Shown: positions 9,434-21,093, numbered from the stretch's first letter. The stretch is DNA of 59,156 bases from Rathayibacter rhapontici (GCF_001995175.1 NZ_MUKN01000019.1:1-59156), one strand, 5' to 3'. The notes: generated by a model from the letters alone, not told the origin. Translations and numbers: made by a program.

Positions 9434-9537
9434 GACCGATCTACAGAATCGTGCTCCAGGCGTTACAGTGGCGTTCGCGGCGTCGCTCCAGGGGCCGTCC
9501 GGCGAGGACCGCCGAGCATCACGACGAGGGGACCGCG

Positions 9538-10618
9538 ATGAGCGAGACCGAGCGCCGACCCCGTGGACCTGCCACGATCCAGGACGTCGCCCTGCGCGCC
9601 GGAGTGTCTCGCGCCGCGGTCTCGAAGGTCATCCGCAACGCGTACGGCGTTTCTCCGTCGATGCGCGAGCGCGTCGCCGCGGCGATCGACGAGCTCGGCT
9701 ACCGGCCCAGCGTCGCCGCCCGGGCCATGCGCGGCGCCAGCTACACGATCGGCGTCGAGGTCCCCCAGCTCGACAACTCCTTCTTCAACCGCATCGTCAC
9801 GGGTGCCGCGGCCGCGCTCGACGGCAGCCGCTACCAGCTGATCGTCGCCCCCGCCCAGAGCGACTCCCGCGAGCTTCCGGGCGATCGAGGCGCTCGTCGA
9901 CCGCCAGGTCGACGGCCTGATCGCCGTCTCGCCGATGGTCGAGCCGTCGTGGCTCGAGAAGCTCGCCCTGCACACCCCCATCGTCATGCTCGGCCGGCAC
10001 GACGACTCCGTCGGCTACGACACCGTCACCAACGACGACGTCGCCGGCACCGATCAGCTCATGGACCACCTGCTCGGACTCGGCCACCGGCGCATCGCGC
10101 ACCTGACCGTGAACGAGGACATCGTCCGGCGCGTCCTCGGCGCCCCGCACGCCGTCCGCCTCGCCCGGTACGAGGAGCGGATGAACGCCGCCGGACTCGA
10201 CTCCGAGGTCCTCCACCTGGGGCCCGGCCAGGACGACGCCTACGCCCGCTCGCTCGAGCTGTTCCGCTCTCCCGATCGTCCGACCGCGCTGTTCGCGGGC
10301 AACGACGCTCTCGCGCTCGACGCACTCTGGGCCCGCGCCGACGCGGGCCTGTCGGCCGAGCAGCTCTCGATCGTCGGCTACGACGACATCGAGGTCGCCG
10401 CCCACCCGGGCATCTCGCTGACCACGATCGACCAGTCCGGCGAGGACCTCGGCGAGAGGGCCGTCCGGCTGCTCCTCGAGCGTCTGGCCGGTCGGACGGA
10501 GCCGACGCACTTCGAGGTCGAGCCGGTGCTGCGCGCCCGCTCCTCCTCGGCCCCCCTCGCCGGCGCCGCCCCGGCTCCCACCGCTCCCGCCCACCACCCC
10601 TCAGAAGGACGACGATGA
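9538..10618 (+). CDS. LacI family transcriptional regulator (one frameshift)
   Basis: The N-terminus has the LacI helix-turn-helix and hinge: TIQDVALRAGVSRAAVSKVIRN, then RERVAAAIDELGYRPSVAARAMRG. The ligand domain follows (IGVEVPQLDNSFFNRIVTGA, MDHLLGLGHRRIAHLT, ALFAGNDALALDALWA, SIVGYDDIEVAAHPGISLTTIDQ). Between ESRE-like SDSRE and AIEALVDRQVDG (about 9868-9880) the frame breaks. The text fits loss of two bases, perhaps from an AGAG repeat, giving a likely 360-residue protein. The stop overlaps the ATG of the rhamnosidase (ATGA), so both are co-transcribed and probably coupled. It likely represses the divergent ABC operon and its own operon until a rhamnoside or breakdown product binds. Confidence 0.88.
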
Positions 10619-12858
10619 CCGACTGGACCGCCCGCTTCGCAGCCCCCGACGACGCCCTCGACGGCGCGCCCCTCCTCCGTCGCGAGACACTGCTCGAGAC
10701 CGGCCACGGCGCCGTCGTCTCGGCGGTCCTCCGGCTGTCGGCGCTCGGGATCGTCGAGGCCTGGATCGACGGCGTCCCCGTCTCGGACGAGCTCTTCACG
10801 CCCGGCTGGACCAGCTACGAGTGGCGCCTGCGCTACTCCGAGCACGACGTCACCGGCCTGATCGGCACCGACTCCGTGACCCTCGGCCTCGCCCTGGGCG
10901 ACGGCTGGTACCGGGGCCGCCTGACCTGGGGCGAGGGAGCCGCGCCCTACGGCGACGAGATCGCGGGATTCGCCGAGCTGCGCGTCCGCTTCGCCGACGG
11001 GTTCGAGCAGGTCGTCGCCACGGGGGAGGGCTGGAGGGCCGGCGCAGGAGCGACCACCGCCGACAGCATCTACGACGGCCAGGACATCGACGCCCGCCGC
11101 GAGCCGCACGGCTGGAACCGCCCGGGCTTCGACGACTCCGGCTGGTCGGGCGTGCACGAGCTCGACGTCGACCTCGGCCTCCTCGAGCCGTACCTCGCCC
11201 CGCCGGTCCGGCGCCTGCGCGAGGTCGCGCCGCAGCGGATCTGGACCAGCCCGTCCGGCCGCACCCTCGTCGACTTCGGCGAGAACCTCGTCGGCTGGCT
11301 GCGCGCCCGGCTGCAGGGCCCGGAGGGGACCGTCGTCACGGTGCGCCACGCGGAGGTCCTCGAGGACGACGAGCTGGGCGTGCGTCCGCTGCGCGAGGCG
11401 AAGGCGACCGACCGCTTCACGCTCTCGGGCGGCGAGGACGTGTTCGAGCCGACGCTGACCTTCCACGGCTTCCGCTACGCCGAGATCGACGGCTGGCCCG
11501 ACGCCCTCGAGCCCGGCGCCCTCGCCGCGGTCGTCGTGAGCAGCGACCTGCGCCGCATCGGCACCTTCCGCAGCTCCGACGAGCTCGTGAACCAGCTGCA
11601 CGACAACGTCTACCGCGGCATGGTCGGCAACTTCCTCGACGTGCCCACCGACTGCCCGCAGCGCGACGAGCGCCTGGCTGGACCGGCGACATCGCCGCGT
11701 TCGCGCCGACCGCCGTGTACCTCGCCGACGCGCAGGACTTCCTCCGCGACTGGCTGCGCGACCTCGCCCTCGAGCAGACCCATCACGACGCGCCGTGCCG
11801 TTCGTCGTCCCCGACGTGCTCAAGCGCCGCGCCGCCGGCACCGACTTCCCGCCGATGGACTCCACCGCGCTCTGGAGCGACGCCGCCGCCTGGGTGCCGT
11901 GGGCCGTCTGGGAGCCTACGGCGACCCGACGGTGCTCGAGGAGTCGTTCCCGTCGATGGCCTCGCACGCCCGCCGCGTCCGCTCGAAGCTCTCCGGCACC
12001 GACGTCTGGGACACCGGCTTCCAGTTCGGCGACTGGCTCGACCCCGACGCCGCGCCCGACGACCCCGCCGACGCGAAGGCCGACACCGGAGTCGTCGCCA
12101 CGGCCTGCGCGTACCGCACCGCCCGGATCGTCGCCGACAGCGCCGCGGTGCTGGGACTGGAGGAGGAGCTGGCCGAGTTCGCCGAGCTGGCCGAGCGCCT
12201 GCGCGCGGGTTTCCGCTCGCAGTACGTCGCCGACCGCCGGATCCTCAGCGACTGCACGACCGTCTACTCCCTCGCGATCGTCTTCGGCCTGCTCGACGAC
12301 GACGAGCTCGGCTGGGCCGGCGACCGCCTCGCCGAGCTCGTGGCCGAGAGCGGCTACACGATCTCGACCGGCTTCGCGGGCACCCCGTTCATCACCGACG
12401 CCCTGTCGTCGACCGGTCACGTCGACGCCGCCTACCGACTCCTCCTGCAGCGCGAGTGCCCGTCGTGGCTCTACCCCGTGACCATGGGCGCGACCACGAT
12501 CTGGGAACGCTGGGACTCGATGCTCCCCGACGGCACCATCAACCCCGGCGAGATGACGAGCTTCAACCACTACGCCCTGGGCGCCGTCGCCGACTGGCTG
12601 CACCGCGTCGTCGGCGGCCTCGCCCCGCTCGAGCCCGGCTACTCCCGCATCCTCGTCGCCCCCCAGCCGGGCGACGCGCTGCAGTGGGCGGAGTCGACCC
12701 TCGAGACCCCGCACGGCCTCGCCCGCGTGCGCTGGGACCGCACCGCGGAGGGCGTCCAGCTCGCCGTCACGATCCCGGAGGGGGCGACCGCGATCGTCCG
12801 CTCGGCCGGCACCGAGGACCGCGAGCTGACGGCGGGGGAGCACGCGCTGACGCTGTAG
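10615..12858 (+). CDS. GH78 alpha-L-rhamnosidase (three compensating frameshifts)
   Basis: The catalytic signature of GH78, CPQRDERLGWTGDIAAFAPTA, is seen around 11650-11715 when frames are joined. N-terminal beta domains include ALGDGWYRGRLTW and DFGENLVGWLRARL. The (alpha/alpha)6 barrel continues with WVPWAVWEAYGDPTVLEESFPSM, DWLDPDAAPDDP, TTIWERWDSM and SFNHYALGAVADWLHR. Single bases are missing near 11672, 11792 and 11914. Together they restore the original frame, so the far C-terminus is read correctly. The joined product is about 748 residues, somewhat short for the family. There is no signal peptide, so it should act in the cytoplasm on rhamnosides imported by the adjacent ABC transporter, releasing L-rhamnose. 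Confidence 0.88.
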   Translation: MTDWTARFAAPDDALDGAPLLRRETLLETGHGAVVSAVLRLSALGIVEAWIDGVPVSDELFTPGWTSYEWRLRYSEHDVTGLIGTDSVTLGLALGDGWYRGRLTWGEGAAPYGDEIAGFAELRVRFADGFEQVVATGEGWRAGAGATTADSIYDGQDIDARREPHGWNRPGFDDSGWSGVHELDVDLGLLEPYLAPPVRRLREVAPQRIWTSPSGRTLVDFGENLVGWLRARLQGPEGTVVTVRHAEVLEDDELGVRPLREAKATDRFTLSGGEDVFEPTLTFHGFRYAEIDGWPDALEPGALAAVVVSSDLRRIGTFRSSDELVNQLHDNVYRGMVGNFLDVPTDCPQRDERLAGPATSPRSRRPPCTSPTRRTSSATGCATSPSSRPITTRRAVRRPRRAQAPRRRHRLPADGLHRALERRRRLGAVGRLGAYGDPTVLEESFPSMASHARRVRSKLSGTDVWDTGFQFGDWLDPDAAPDDPADAKADTGVVATACAYRTARIVADSAAVLGLEEELAEFAELAERLRAGFRSQYVADRRILSDCTTVYSLAIVFGLLDDDELGWAGDRLAELVAESGYTISTGFAGTPFITDALSSTGHVDAAYRLLLQRECPSWLYPVTMGATTIWERWDSMLPDGTINPGEMTSFNHYALGAVADWLHRVVGGLAPLEPGYSRILVAPQPGDALQWAESTLETPHGLARVRWDRTAEGVQLAVTIPEGATAIVRSAGTEDRELTAGEHALTL

Positions 12859-12897
12859 CCCGAGGGGCACCTGTCCGCGCCGAACCCTGCAGACGAG

Positions 12898-15292
<2,395 letters not shown>

Positions 15293-15399
15293 CTCCCTCC
15301 GACGGCGGTCGCGCTCGGGGCGGTCCAGTCCGGGAAGTCCTGCGCGGAACGCCCCGCGGTGCAGTGCGACCGGGGGGTGATCCTGTCGGGAGGCGATGA

Positions 15400-16155
15400 T
15401 CAGCCGCAGGTGAGAGGGGCTTCTCTTGCGATGAGCTCGGCGTTCCGCACGCCGCCCGTGGACGAGGCCGGCCGGTCTCCGAGGCGGAGAACCGCGGTGT
15501 CACCCTGCCAGTGCAGCGAGTACCCGCCAGCGCTGAAGGGCAGGTAGCCGTCATCACTGGAGTAGGACGCCCTCCAGTCGACCGAGAATCGTCCCGGCTC
15601 CACTACCCCTATGTCTCCGCCGGCGGAGGTCAGGAACGCGTGCTCTCTCACCGCGACCCGGCACCCGTTCTCGCTCGAGCCCGGGAGCACGCTGTAGGCC
15701 GAACCGTTGAAGAGCAGCGAGGAGACGAGGGCGACAAGCAGGACGAGGGTCAGTGCCACGCTGCTGAGCAGGATCGTCAAGGAGCTCAGCACTCCGCGGG
15801 GTCGCGCCGGCGGCGGCGCATCGGCGGCGAGCGCGGCGCTCGCGACGAGGGCGCCTGTCCCGCAGGCCAGGAGGATCCACTCGAGCTGGAAGAACGTCGG
15901 TATCCAGCTCCCGAGCACGACGGTGCCCCAGCCGAGCGCTTCACCCCACCGCATCCCCAGGCCGAAGCTGCCCGCGAACGGTCCGAAGAGGGCGAGGACG
16001 ATCACCGCGAGGAGCAGAGCGAGAGACGACCGACCGAGCGACCGCGCCCTCCGGGCGCGCGCCGGATCGGTCAGGGCAGGTGCACTGCCCACGCCTTCGT
16101 CGCCCGCCTCGTCCGTTGCGTGCGAAGGGGCTGTCGAGCGCTCAGTGCGCGTCAT
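15400..16155 (-). CDS. Membrane protein, last gene of PadR-led operon
   Basis: 251 residues, not assigned to a known family. After a polar 40-residue N-terminus there are three to four hydrophobic helices (SLALLLAVIVLALFGPFAGSF, FQLEWILLACGTGALVASAAL, SLTILLSSVALTLVLLVALVSS). An extracytoplasmic domain of about 110 residues follows with two Cys (ENGCRVAVREHAF and the final TCG). These could be disulfide-linked. The ATG overlaps the end of the upstream gene by 14 nt. The same-strand overlaps with three other genes make it part of a four-gene unit started by PadR; its role is unknown. Confidence 0.65.
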   Translation of the reverse strand: MTRTERSTAPSHATDEAGDEGVGSAPALTDPARARRARSLGRSSLALLLAVIVLALFGPFAGSFGLGMRWGEALGWGTVVLGSWIPTFFQLEWILLACGTGALVASAALAADAPPPARPRGVLSSLTILLSSVALTLVLLVALVSSLLFNGSAYSVLPGSSENGCRVAVREHAFLTSAGGDIGVVEPGRFSVDWRASYSSDDGYLPFSAGGYSLHWQGDTAVLRLGDRPASSTGGVRNAELIAREAPLTCG

Positions 16156-16755
16156 CGTTGCCCGTCTCGTGCACGATCCGGCCGTGGCACCCGGCCTGGG
16201 TCCAGTCGTAGGGTCCGGAGGAGGTGAGGTTCGTGCCATAGAGAGCCGCCATGCGTCGCTGTCCTCCGCCAGGGGTTCGCCACCCCGGTCCTCGGGCGAG
16301 CGTTCCCACCACACCTTGAACGTGTAGTCGTGTCCCTGCTCCCGCATGCACGCGGCGATGCGCAGCTGCATGTCGACCCAGGAGACGGCGTTCGCGAGCT
16401 CGCCCTCGATGAGGGTCGCGGGATAGGCGACGTCGTCGGGCGAGTCGGAGTCGTCGTAGAGGCGGACGCCCCACTGGTCGTACCGGTGCCCGTCGGGCGC
16501 CGCGGTGGGAGTCGTCTGCTCGAACGGCGTTCCCGGTTCGCGCGCGGCGGGAAGGGGTGACGAGGTCACGTCTTCTGTGCCGGCAGGCGGGTTCGCCGCC
16601 CGTGCGGCGGCGTAGTCGTCGTCGTAGTCCTGAACGGCCGACGTCGCGGTGGTGACGAGCACAGCGGCGGTGCCTGCTGCGAGGAGCAGTCCTGCCGCTG
16701 CCAGGGCGATCGTGGCGCGAAGGCGTGTGCTGCCTCGTGGGCGGGGATCCGTCAT
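16142..16755 (-). CDS. Membrane-anchored exported protein, hypothetical (one frameshift)
   Basis: The N-terminus has a short basic stretch and one hydrophobic segment (ATIALAAAGLLLAAGTAAVLV), which makes it a signal anchor. A Pro/Thr/Ala-rich linker and a globular domain follow: LANAVSWVDMQLRIAACMREQGHDYTFKVWWERSPEDRG. One base is missing near 16246; the frame then gives ALYGTNLTSSGPYDWTQAGCHGRIVHETGNDDAH, so the corrected protein has about 204 residues. AACMREQGHDY with a later AGCHG suggests a Cys pair and resembles small exported actinobacterial proteins of unknown function. The ATG overlaps the upstream stop (ATGA). Confidence 0.65.
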
Positions 16756-17453
16756 GCGGTCACGTCGCTTCCGGTCGGGCGCCGGGCGATCGACCAGCAG
16801 AGGACGGCGGCGAGCAGGACGAGTCCCTGCGTGTTCCCCAGCAGCAGGAGAACGAGATCGAGGGAGGGCAGGGAGGACACGAGGACGGACGCCGTGGCGC
16901 TGATGTACCAGAGTGCGTCGATGGAGACCGTGGGGAGGATCGAGACGGCGGCTGTTCCCAGCACCGCGCCGACGCTCTGTGTCTTCCGGCGCAGGAGCAG
17001 CAGGAGAGCGAGCGCGGCAGCGGCGGTCGCTGCGTAGACCGGTCCCACAGTCGCGAGCGGCAGGGAGATCCCGGTGGCCAGGCGGATGCTCGCCCACCCG
17101 CCGAAGACGACGGAGGCCAGAACGAGCACGAAGACGATCGCCCAGAGCGCAGCCGAGAGGGACCCGACGCGCGCAGCGAACAGGACGTCCGCACTGCCCT
17201 CGTGCAGTCGTGCGCGCCGCCACAGCAGATCCGAGCCGGCACCCCGGAGGGTGCGCGACCTGATCTGACGAGCCGTGCGGGCGGGATCCTGTCCGGCTTC
17301 CTGCGCCCAGCGGGTGTGCTCGAAGAGGTCCGAGGCGACCTCGTCCGCCCGCTCGACGGCGAAGTGCGGATCCAGTCCGCGCGTGTAGAAGCGGCACCAG
17401 CGCAGCGCGGCACTGCTGGAGCGGCGCACCGCCGCCGAGGACCGGGCGCTCAT
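16752..17453 (-). CDS. Permease-prefix-like membrane protein paired with PadR
   Basis: 233 residues. The N-terminal cytosolic segment RFYTRGLDPHFAVERADEVASDLFEHTRWA resembles the conserved region found in membrane proteins that sit directly after PadR genes in actinobacteria. About five hydrophobic helices follow (LWAIVFVLVLASVVFGGW, VGPVYAATAAAALALLLLL, and others). No catalytic motifs are seen. Its ATG overlaps the PadR stop, which argues that it is the direct partner and target of PadR. Function is unknown; transport or envelope-stress sensing are possibilities. Confidence 0.65.
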   Translation of the reverse strand: MSARSSAAVRRSSSAALRWCRFYTRGLDPHFAVERADEVASDLFEHTRWAQEAGQDPARTARQIRSRTLRGAGSDLLWRRARLHEGSADVLFAARVGSLSAALWAIVFVLVLASVVFGGWASIRLATGISLPLATVGPVYAATAAAALALLLLLRRKTQSVGAVLGTAAVSILPTVSIDALWYISATASVLVSSLPSLDLVLLLLGNTQGLVLLAAVLCWSIARRPTGSDVTA

Positions 17454-17800
17454 GCGGTCCCGCCCAGGACGAAGGCAGTGCGGCCCGTGGCGCTCGAGCG
17501 GGCGGCGGCGGCCGCGTGGGCGACGGCGCGTCCCTCGCCCGTCACTTCGTAGCAGCGGCGCGGAGGTCGGCCCTGCGCGTTCGCCTCCGCCTTGTCCTCC
17601 CACGACGACGAGACGAGACCGCGCTCCTGCATCCTCCCCAGCGCCTTGTAGAGCGTGCCGTGCGCGGTGAGCGGTCGCCCGTCGCCCGTGGCCAGTGAGG
17701 CTGCGAGAGCGAAGCCGTGCGTCGGCTCGCCGGCGTCGATGAGCGCATCCAGGAGGTCGAGCTCGAGGGGGAGGACCGCTCCCTGCTTCCGTCTGGGCAT
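17450..17800 (-). CDS. PadR family transcriptional regulator
   Basis: 116 residues with the winged-helix pattern of PadR: LPLELDLLDALIDAGEPTHGFALAASL, then HGTLYKALGRMQERGLVSSSWED, then GRPPRRCYEVTGEGRAVAHAA. It is the first gene of a four-gene operon with overlapping stops and starts. The upstream strand holds two ATAGG direct repeats at 17810-17822, close to the start, which may be part of its promoter or operator. It is expected to repress its own operon. Confidence 0.85.
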   Translation of the reverse strand: MPRRKQGAVLPLELDLLDALIDAGEPTHGFALAASLATGDGRPLTAHGTLYKALGRMQERGLVSSSWEDKAEANAQGRPPRRCYEVTGEGRAVAHAAAAARSSATGRTAFVLGGTA

Positions 17801-17878
17801 GCTCGAAGAATAGGAAGATAGGGGCGCCCGGTCAAGAGAGCATCGTGTGGATCCCTTCGAGCCTGAGCCCGGATCCGC

Positions 17879-18195
17879 TCAGGCGGCGATCCCGTCCTCG
17901 TCGGGCGGTGTCGCCGCGTCCTCGAGGATCTCGCGCACGCTCACCGGAGCGACGGGCCCGGCGAGCTCCGCCTCCCGAGCGAGCCGCGCGCGCTCGACGC
18001 CCGCGAGCAGCACGGCGAACGCCTCCTCGAGCGACTCGGTGTCGCGCAGCAGCACGCGCTCGCCGCTCGGATCGAGCCGGACGGTCCGGTGGACCGGGCG
18101 ACCCGGGTCGCGTCGAGCGTGATGACGCCGACCACGGTGCCCGTGCGGCGGGCGCGCGCGATCCAGCGGTTGGAGTGGGTGCGGAGCAGGATCAT
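17879..18195 (-). CDS. Hypothetical small protein (one frameshift)
   Basis: About 105 residues when one missing base near 18108 is restored. The first part reads MILLRTHSNRWIARARRTGTVVGVITLDATR. The second frame reads HRTVRLDPSGERVLLRDTESLEEAFAVLLAGVERARLAREAELAGPV. The pattern is a beta strand, then a helix with alternating Leu and charged residues. I recognise no family. No signal peptide. The Asp-rich C-terminus is probably exposed. The length is that of a complete ORF only after correction (317 nt is one short of 106 codons). Confidence 0.5.
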
Positions 18196-18304
18196 GGCCG
18201 GTGCCGTCCTCGGGTGACAGTGGTGCGCGGCAGGGGGAGTGGGTGGATCCTCTCCGAGCATCCTGCACGTCGCCCCGCCGTGTCCTGTACTTGACATCAG
18301 AGCG

Positions 18305-19219
18305 TCACCCCACGACCCGCCCGCGCGCTCCCGCCGCGACCCGCAGCGCCCGCACGAACTCGGGCACCACCGGGTTGCCGGTGTCCGCCACCAGCACCCC
18401 GATCTCGCGCATCGCCCGAGGGTCGTCGATCGGGATCTCGCGCACCCCGTCGTCGATGGACGACGGACTCGCGGGCAGGATCGTCATCCCCAGCCCCGCC
18501 GCGGCGAGCCCTCGCGCGGCCCGGTAGTCGCCCACCTCGAAGACCGGCTCCGGGTCGCGGCCGTCGTGGCGCAGGAGCCGCCGCGCCGACTCGTGCAGTC
18601 CGTAGCCGGCCGACAGCATGATCAGGTCGAGCCCGCGCAGGTCCTCCACCGTCACCGAGCGGCGCGAGGCGAGCGGATGGCGGTGGTGCACCACCGCCAG
18701 CAGCGGCTCGGTGTAGAGCGTGGTCGTGGTGGTGCCGGGGAGGGTCGGCGGATCGGCGACGATCGCGAGCTCGGCCTCGCCGTCGGCCACCGCGCGAAGG
18801 CACAGCGCCCGCGACCCGTGGCGGAGGCCGAAGCCCACTCGCGGCCAGCGCCGGCGGAAGCGGCGGATCACGTCCGGCACGTAGCTCTCGCCGAGCAGCG
18901 TCTGGAAGGCGATCGAGATCCGCCCGTCCTCGAGCTCGCCGGCCTGGCGCACCTCGGCGAGCCCCGTGCGGATGACCGCCATGCCGTCCTGCGCCGCCTC
19001 GGCGAGCCGGCGTCCCGCCTCCGTCAGCACCACTCCCCGGCCCTCGCGCCGGACCAGCGGTGTGCGCACGAGCTCGGTGAGCCGCGCCAGCGAGCGGCTC
19101 GCCGTCGGCTGCGGCACCCCCAGCTCCTCGGCGGCGGCGGTGACGCTGCCGGTCTGGGCGACGGCCACGAGCACGGGCAGCAGCTTCAGGATCGCGGGCC
19201 AGTCGGCGTCATCGCTCAT
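18305..19219 (-). CDS. LysR family transcriptional regulator
   Basis: 304 residues. The N-terminal helix-turn-helix is LPVLVAVAQTGSVTAAAEELGVPQPTASRSLARLTELV with the wing VLTEAGRRLAEAAQ. The effector domain follows (GRISIAFQTLLGESYVPDVIRRFRRRWPRVGF; EPLLAVVHHRHPLA; GLGMTILPASP). It is transcribed away from the MFS exporter, with only 70 nt between starts, so it very likely controls that exporter. LysR proteins act as tetramers and usually activate the divergent gene when an effector binds; the effector here is not known. Confidence 0.9.
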   Translation of the reverse strand: MSDDADWPAILKLLPVLVAVAQTGSVTAAAEELGVPQPTASRSLARLTELVRTPLVRREGRGVVLTEAGRRLAEAAQDGMAVIRTGLAEVRQAGELEDGRISIAFQTLLGESYVPDVIRRFRRRWPRVGFGLRHGSRALCLRAVADGEAELAIVADPPTLPGTTTTTLYTEPLLAVVHHRHPLASRRSVTVEDLRGLDLIMLSAGYGLHESARRLLRHDGRDPEPVFEVGDYRAARGLAAAGLGMTILPASPSSIDDGVREIPIDDPRAMREIGVLVADTGNPVVPEFVRALRVAAGARGRVVG

Positions 19220-19245
19220 GTCTGAATCGTATACATCATGCCCGA

Positions 19246-19260
19246 ATAGCCATTGGTCAT
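19246..19260. promoter_or_regulatory. LysR-box candidate between regulator and exporter
   Basis: The 15-nt sequence at 19246-19260 has the form AT-N2-CCA-T-TGG-N2-AT, an interrupted dyad of LysR-box type, 30 nt before the exporter start. A TAGCCT hexamer at 19277-19282 lies 7 nt before the exporter ATG and could be the -10 of a leaderless transcript. Confidence 0.45.
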
Positions 19261-19289
19261 CCGTTCCCAGCCGATCTAGCCTCGCAGTC

Positions 19290-20489
19290 ATGAGCACCGT
19301 CGAGCGTCCGCGAGCAGTGGTGCGCACCGACCGCCGCATGACCCTCGCGCTCCTGGCCGCCGGAGTCGCCACCTTCGCCGAGCTCTACGCCGTGCAGAGC
19401 GTGCTCCCGCAGCTCGCCCGCGAGTTCGCGCTCACCCCCGCCGAAGCCGCGCTCACCGTCTCGGCCGCCACGCTCGGCCTCGCGCTGATGGTGCTGCCGT
19501 GGGCGTCGATCGCCGAGCGGATCGGCCGGCTCGAGTCGATGCGGATCGCCGTGCTCTCGTCGGTGGTCCTCGCGCTGCTCGCCTGCGTCGCGCCGTCGTT
19601 CGAGGTGCTGCTCGTGCTCCGCTTCCTCGGCGGAGCGGTCCTCGGGGCGGTGCCGGCCCTCGCCGTCGCCGCGATCCACGACCGGGTCGGCGGAGCCGTC
19701 GCCACGGCCGCCGCCGCGGCCTACGTCTCGGGGACCACGATCGGGGGAGCCGCGGGCCGCCTGATCGCCGGGCCCCTCGCTCCGCTGCTCGGCTGGCGCC
19801 CCGCGTTGCTCGTCGTGACGCTGGTCTGCGCCGCCGCCGCGCTCGCGTTCGCGCTCCTCGCCCCCCGTGGTCCCTCGGCCCGTGCCGTCGCTCCGGAGCG
19901 GGGGAGCGGCTGGTCCAAGACCGCGCGCGTCCTGCGCGATCCGGTGCTGCTGGCGCTCGCCGTGCAGACCGTGCTCGTCGTCGGCGTGTTCGTCGCGGTC
20001 TACAACTACCTCGCGTTCCGCCTCGAGGCGCCGCCGTTCGCGCTCCCGCCCGCGCTGGTCTCGCTGCTCTTCGCGACGTACCTCGCGGGCACGGTCTCCT
20101 CGCGCCTCGCCGGCCGCTGGGCTCCGCGCCTCGGACCGCGCACGCTCATGCGCGTCGGCATCGCCGCGATGGTCGTCGGCCTCGCCGTGATGCTCTCGGA
20201 CGTCGTCGCCGTCGTGATCGCCGGCCTCGTCGTGCTCACCGCCGGCTTCTTCGCCGTGCACGCGACCGGAGCGGCGTGGACCGGCGCGCGGGCGGCTCCG
20301 GCCCTCCGCGGCCACGCCGGCGCGGTCTACACGATCGCCTTCTACGTCGGCTCCGGAGTGGGCGGCTGGCTCCTCGGCCTCGTCGTCGAGGCGGGCGGGT
20401 GGCCGCTCTTCACCGCGGTCACGATCGCGCTGCTCCTCGTCGGCGCGGCCGTCGCGAGCCTCCCGTCGCGCGAGGCGGTCTCCCGCTGA
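19290..20489 (+). CDS. MFS transporter, YnfM/arabinose-efflux type
   Basis: A 399-residue 12-helix permease. Helix 1 is MTLALLAAGVATFAELYAVQSVLPQLAREF, characteristic of the YnfM/YdhP efflux group, with the typical FALTPAEAALTVS loop. Motif A appears as WASIAERIGRLESMR. The region VRFLGGAVLGAVPALAVAAIHDRVG replaces motif C. It is divergent from LysR. The predicted role is proton-driven efflux of a small compound. No frameshift is seen. Confidence 0.85.
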   Translation: MSTVERPRAVVRTDRRMTLALLAAGVATFAELYAVQSVLPQLAREFALTPAEAALTVSAATLGLALMVLPWASIAERIGRLESMRIAVLSSVVLALLACVAPSFEVLLVLRFLGGAVLGAVPALAVAAIHDRVGGAVATAAAAAYVSGTTIGGAAGRLIAGPLAPLLGWRPALLVVTLVCAAAALAFALLAPRGPSARAVAPERGSGWSKTARVLRDPVLLALAVQTVLVVGVFVAVYNYLAFRLEAPPFALPPALVSLLFATYLAGTVSSRLAGRWAPRLGPRTLMRVGIAAMVVGLAVMLSDVVAVVIAGLVVLTAGFFAVHATGAAWTGARAAPALRGHAGAVYTIAFYVGSGVGGWLLGLVVEAGGWPLFTAVTIALLLVGAAVASLPSREAVSR

Positions 20490-20550
20490 CGCTCGCTCCT
20501 CCGCCGCCCGTGGGGAAGGATGGGCGCGAACGCACGAGCCCGGGGGACAT

Positions 20551-21093
20551 GTGACCGACGCACGCCAGACGCACGACACCGACGCGGGGACCGACCCGCG
20601 CTACCACGCCGCCTTCCAGCGCGGCTACGACGGTCCTGCTCCCGAGCGGGGCGCGAAGGCGGAGGAGCGGTTCCGCCGTCCGAGGCGCCGCGACGCCGCA
20701 ACGACCCGGCTGCGCACGACGGCGCTCCCGACGTCGGAGCCGGTGCTCGACCCGGTCCGCGCGCTCGGCTTCGAGCCGCAGGCGGAGCGCACGGCCACCC
20801 TCCCGACCGAGGTCGACGAGGCGGCCGCGGAGGAGTCGGGCACCGAGCCCGAGGTGTCGGTCCGGTCCGCCCTCGACGTGCGGGTGCCCCTCGGCCTCGC
20901 GGTCATGGGCGCGGTGCTGCTGGCCGTGGGAGTGGTGCTCCTCTGGTCGAGCTCCTCCGCCTACTACTTCGACAACGGAACCACCACGGAGCAGTTCCTC
21001 CGGGGCCTCGGCAACGTCCTGCCGGGACCGATGATCACCGTCGGCCTCGTCTCGGTCGGCGGGGCTCTGGCAGTGAAGGCCGCACGCTCGTGA
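20551..21093 (+). CDS. Hypothetical two-helix membrane protein
   Basis: 180 residues starting at a GTG. The first 110 residues are polar, rich in Arg, Ala, Glu and Thr, and predicted cytosolic or disordered. The last 70 contain two hydrophobic helices (VPLGLAVMGAVLLAVGVVLLW and GPMITVGLVSVGGALAVKAA) linked by an aromatic stretch with SSAYYFDNGTTTEQFLRG. The stop overlaps the GTG start of the next membrane protein, so they are probably made together. Such pairs are frequent in Microbacteriaceae but have no known function. Confidence 0.65.
   Translation: MTDARQTHDTDAGTDPRYHAAFQRGYDGPAPERGAKAEERFRRPRRRDAATTRLRTTALPTSEPVLDPVRALGFEPQAERTATLPTEVDEAAAEESGTEPEVSVRSALDVRVPLGLAVMGAVLLAVGVVLLWSSSSAYYFDNGTTTEQFLRGLGNVLPGPMITVGLVSVGGALAVKAARS

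Noticed and set aside
9325-12858. A 1177-residue open frame that seems to fuse a LacI regulator with a rhamnosidase.
   Set aside because: It arises only because the LacI frameshift puts the two genes into one frame. The LacI stop and rhamnosidase ATG overlap in the normal way.
10615-12858. Treating the rhamnosidase and other frameshifted genes as pseudogenes.
   Set aside because: Three deletions that sum to three restore the frame, and conserved motifs are intact throughout. Sequence error explains it more simply.
15400-17397. A 665-residue frame joining three membrane proteins of the PadR operon.
   Set aside because: The separate genes have their own start codons and overlaps; the fused reading passes through the frameshifted gene in the wrong frame.
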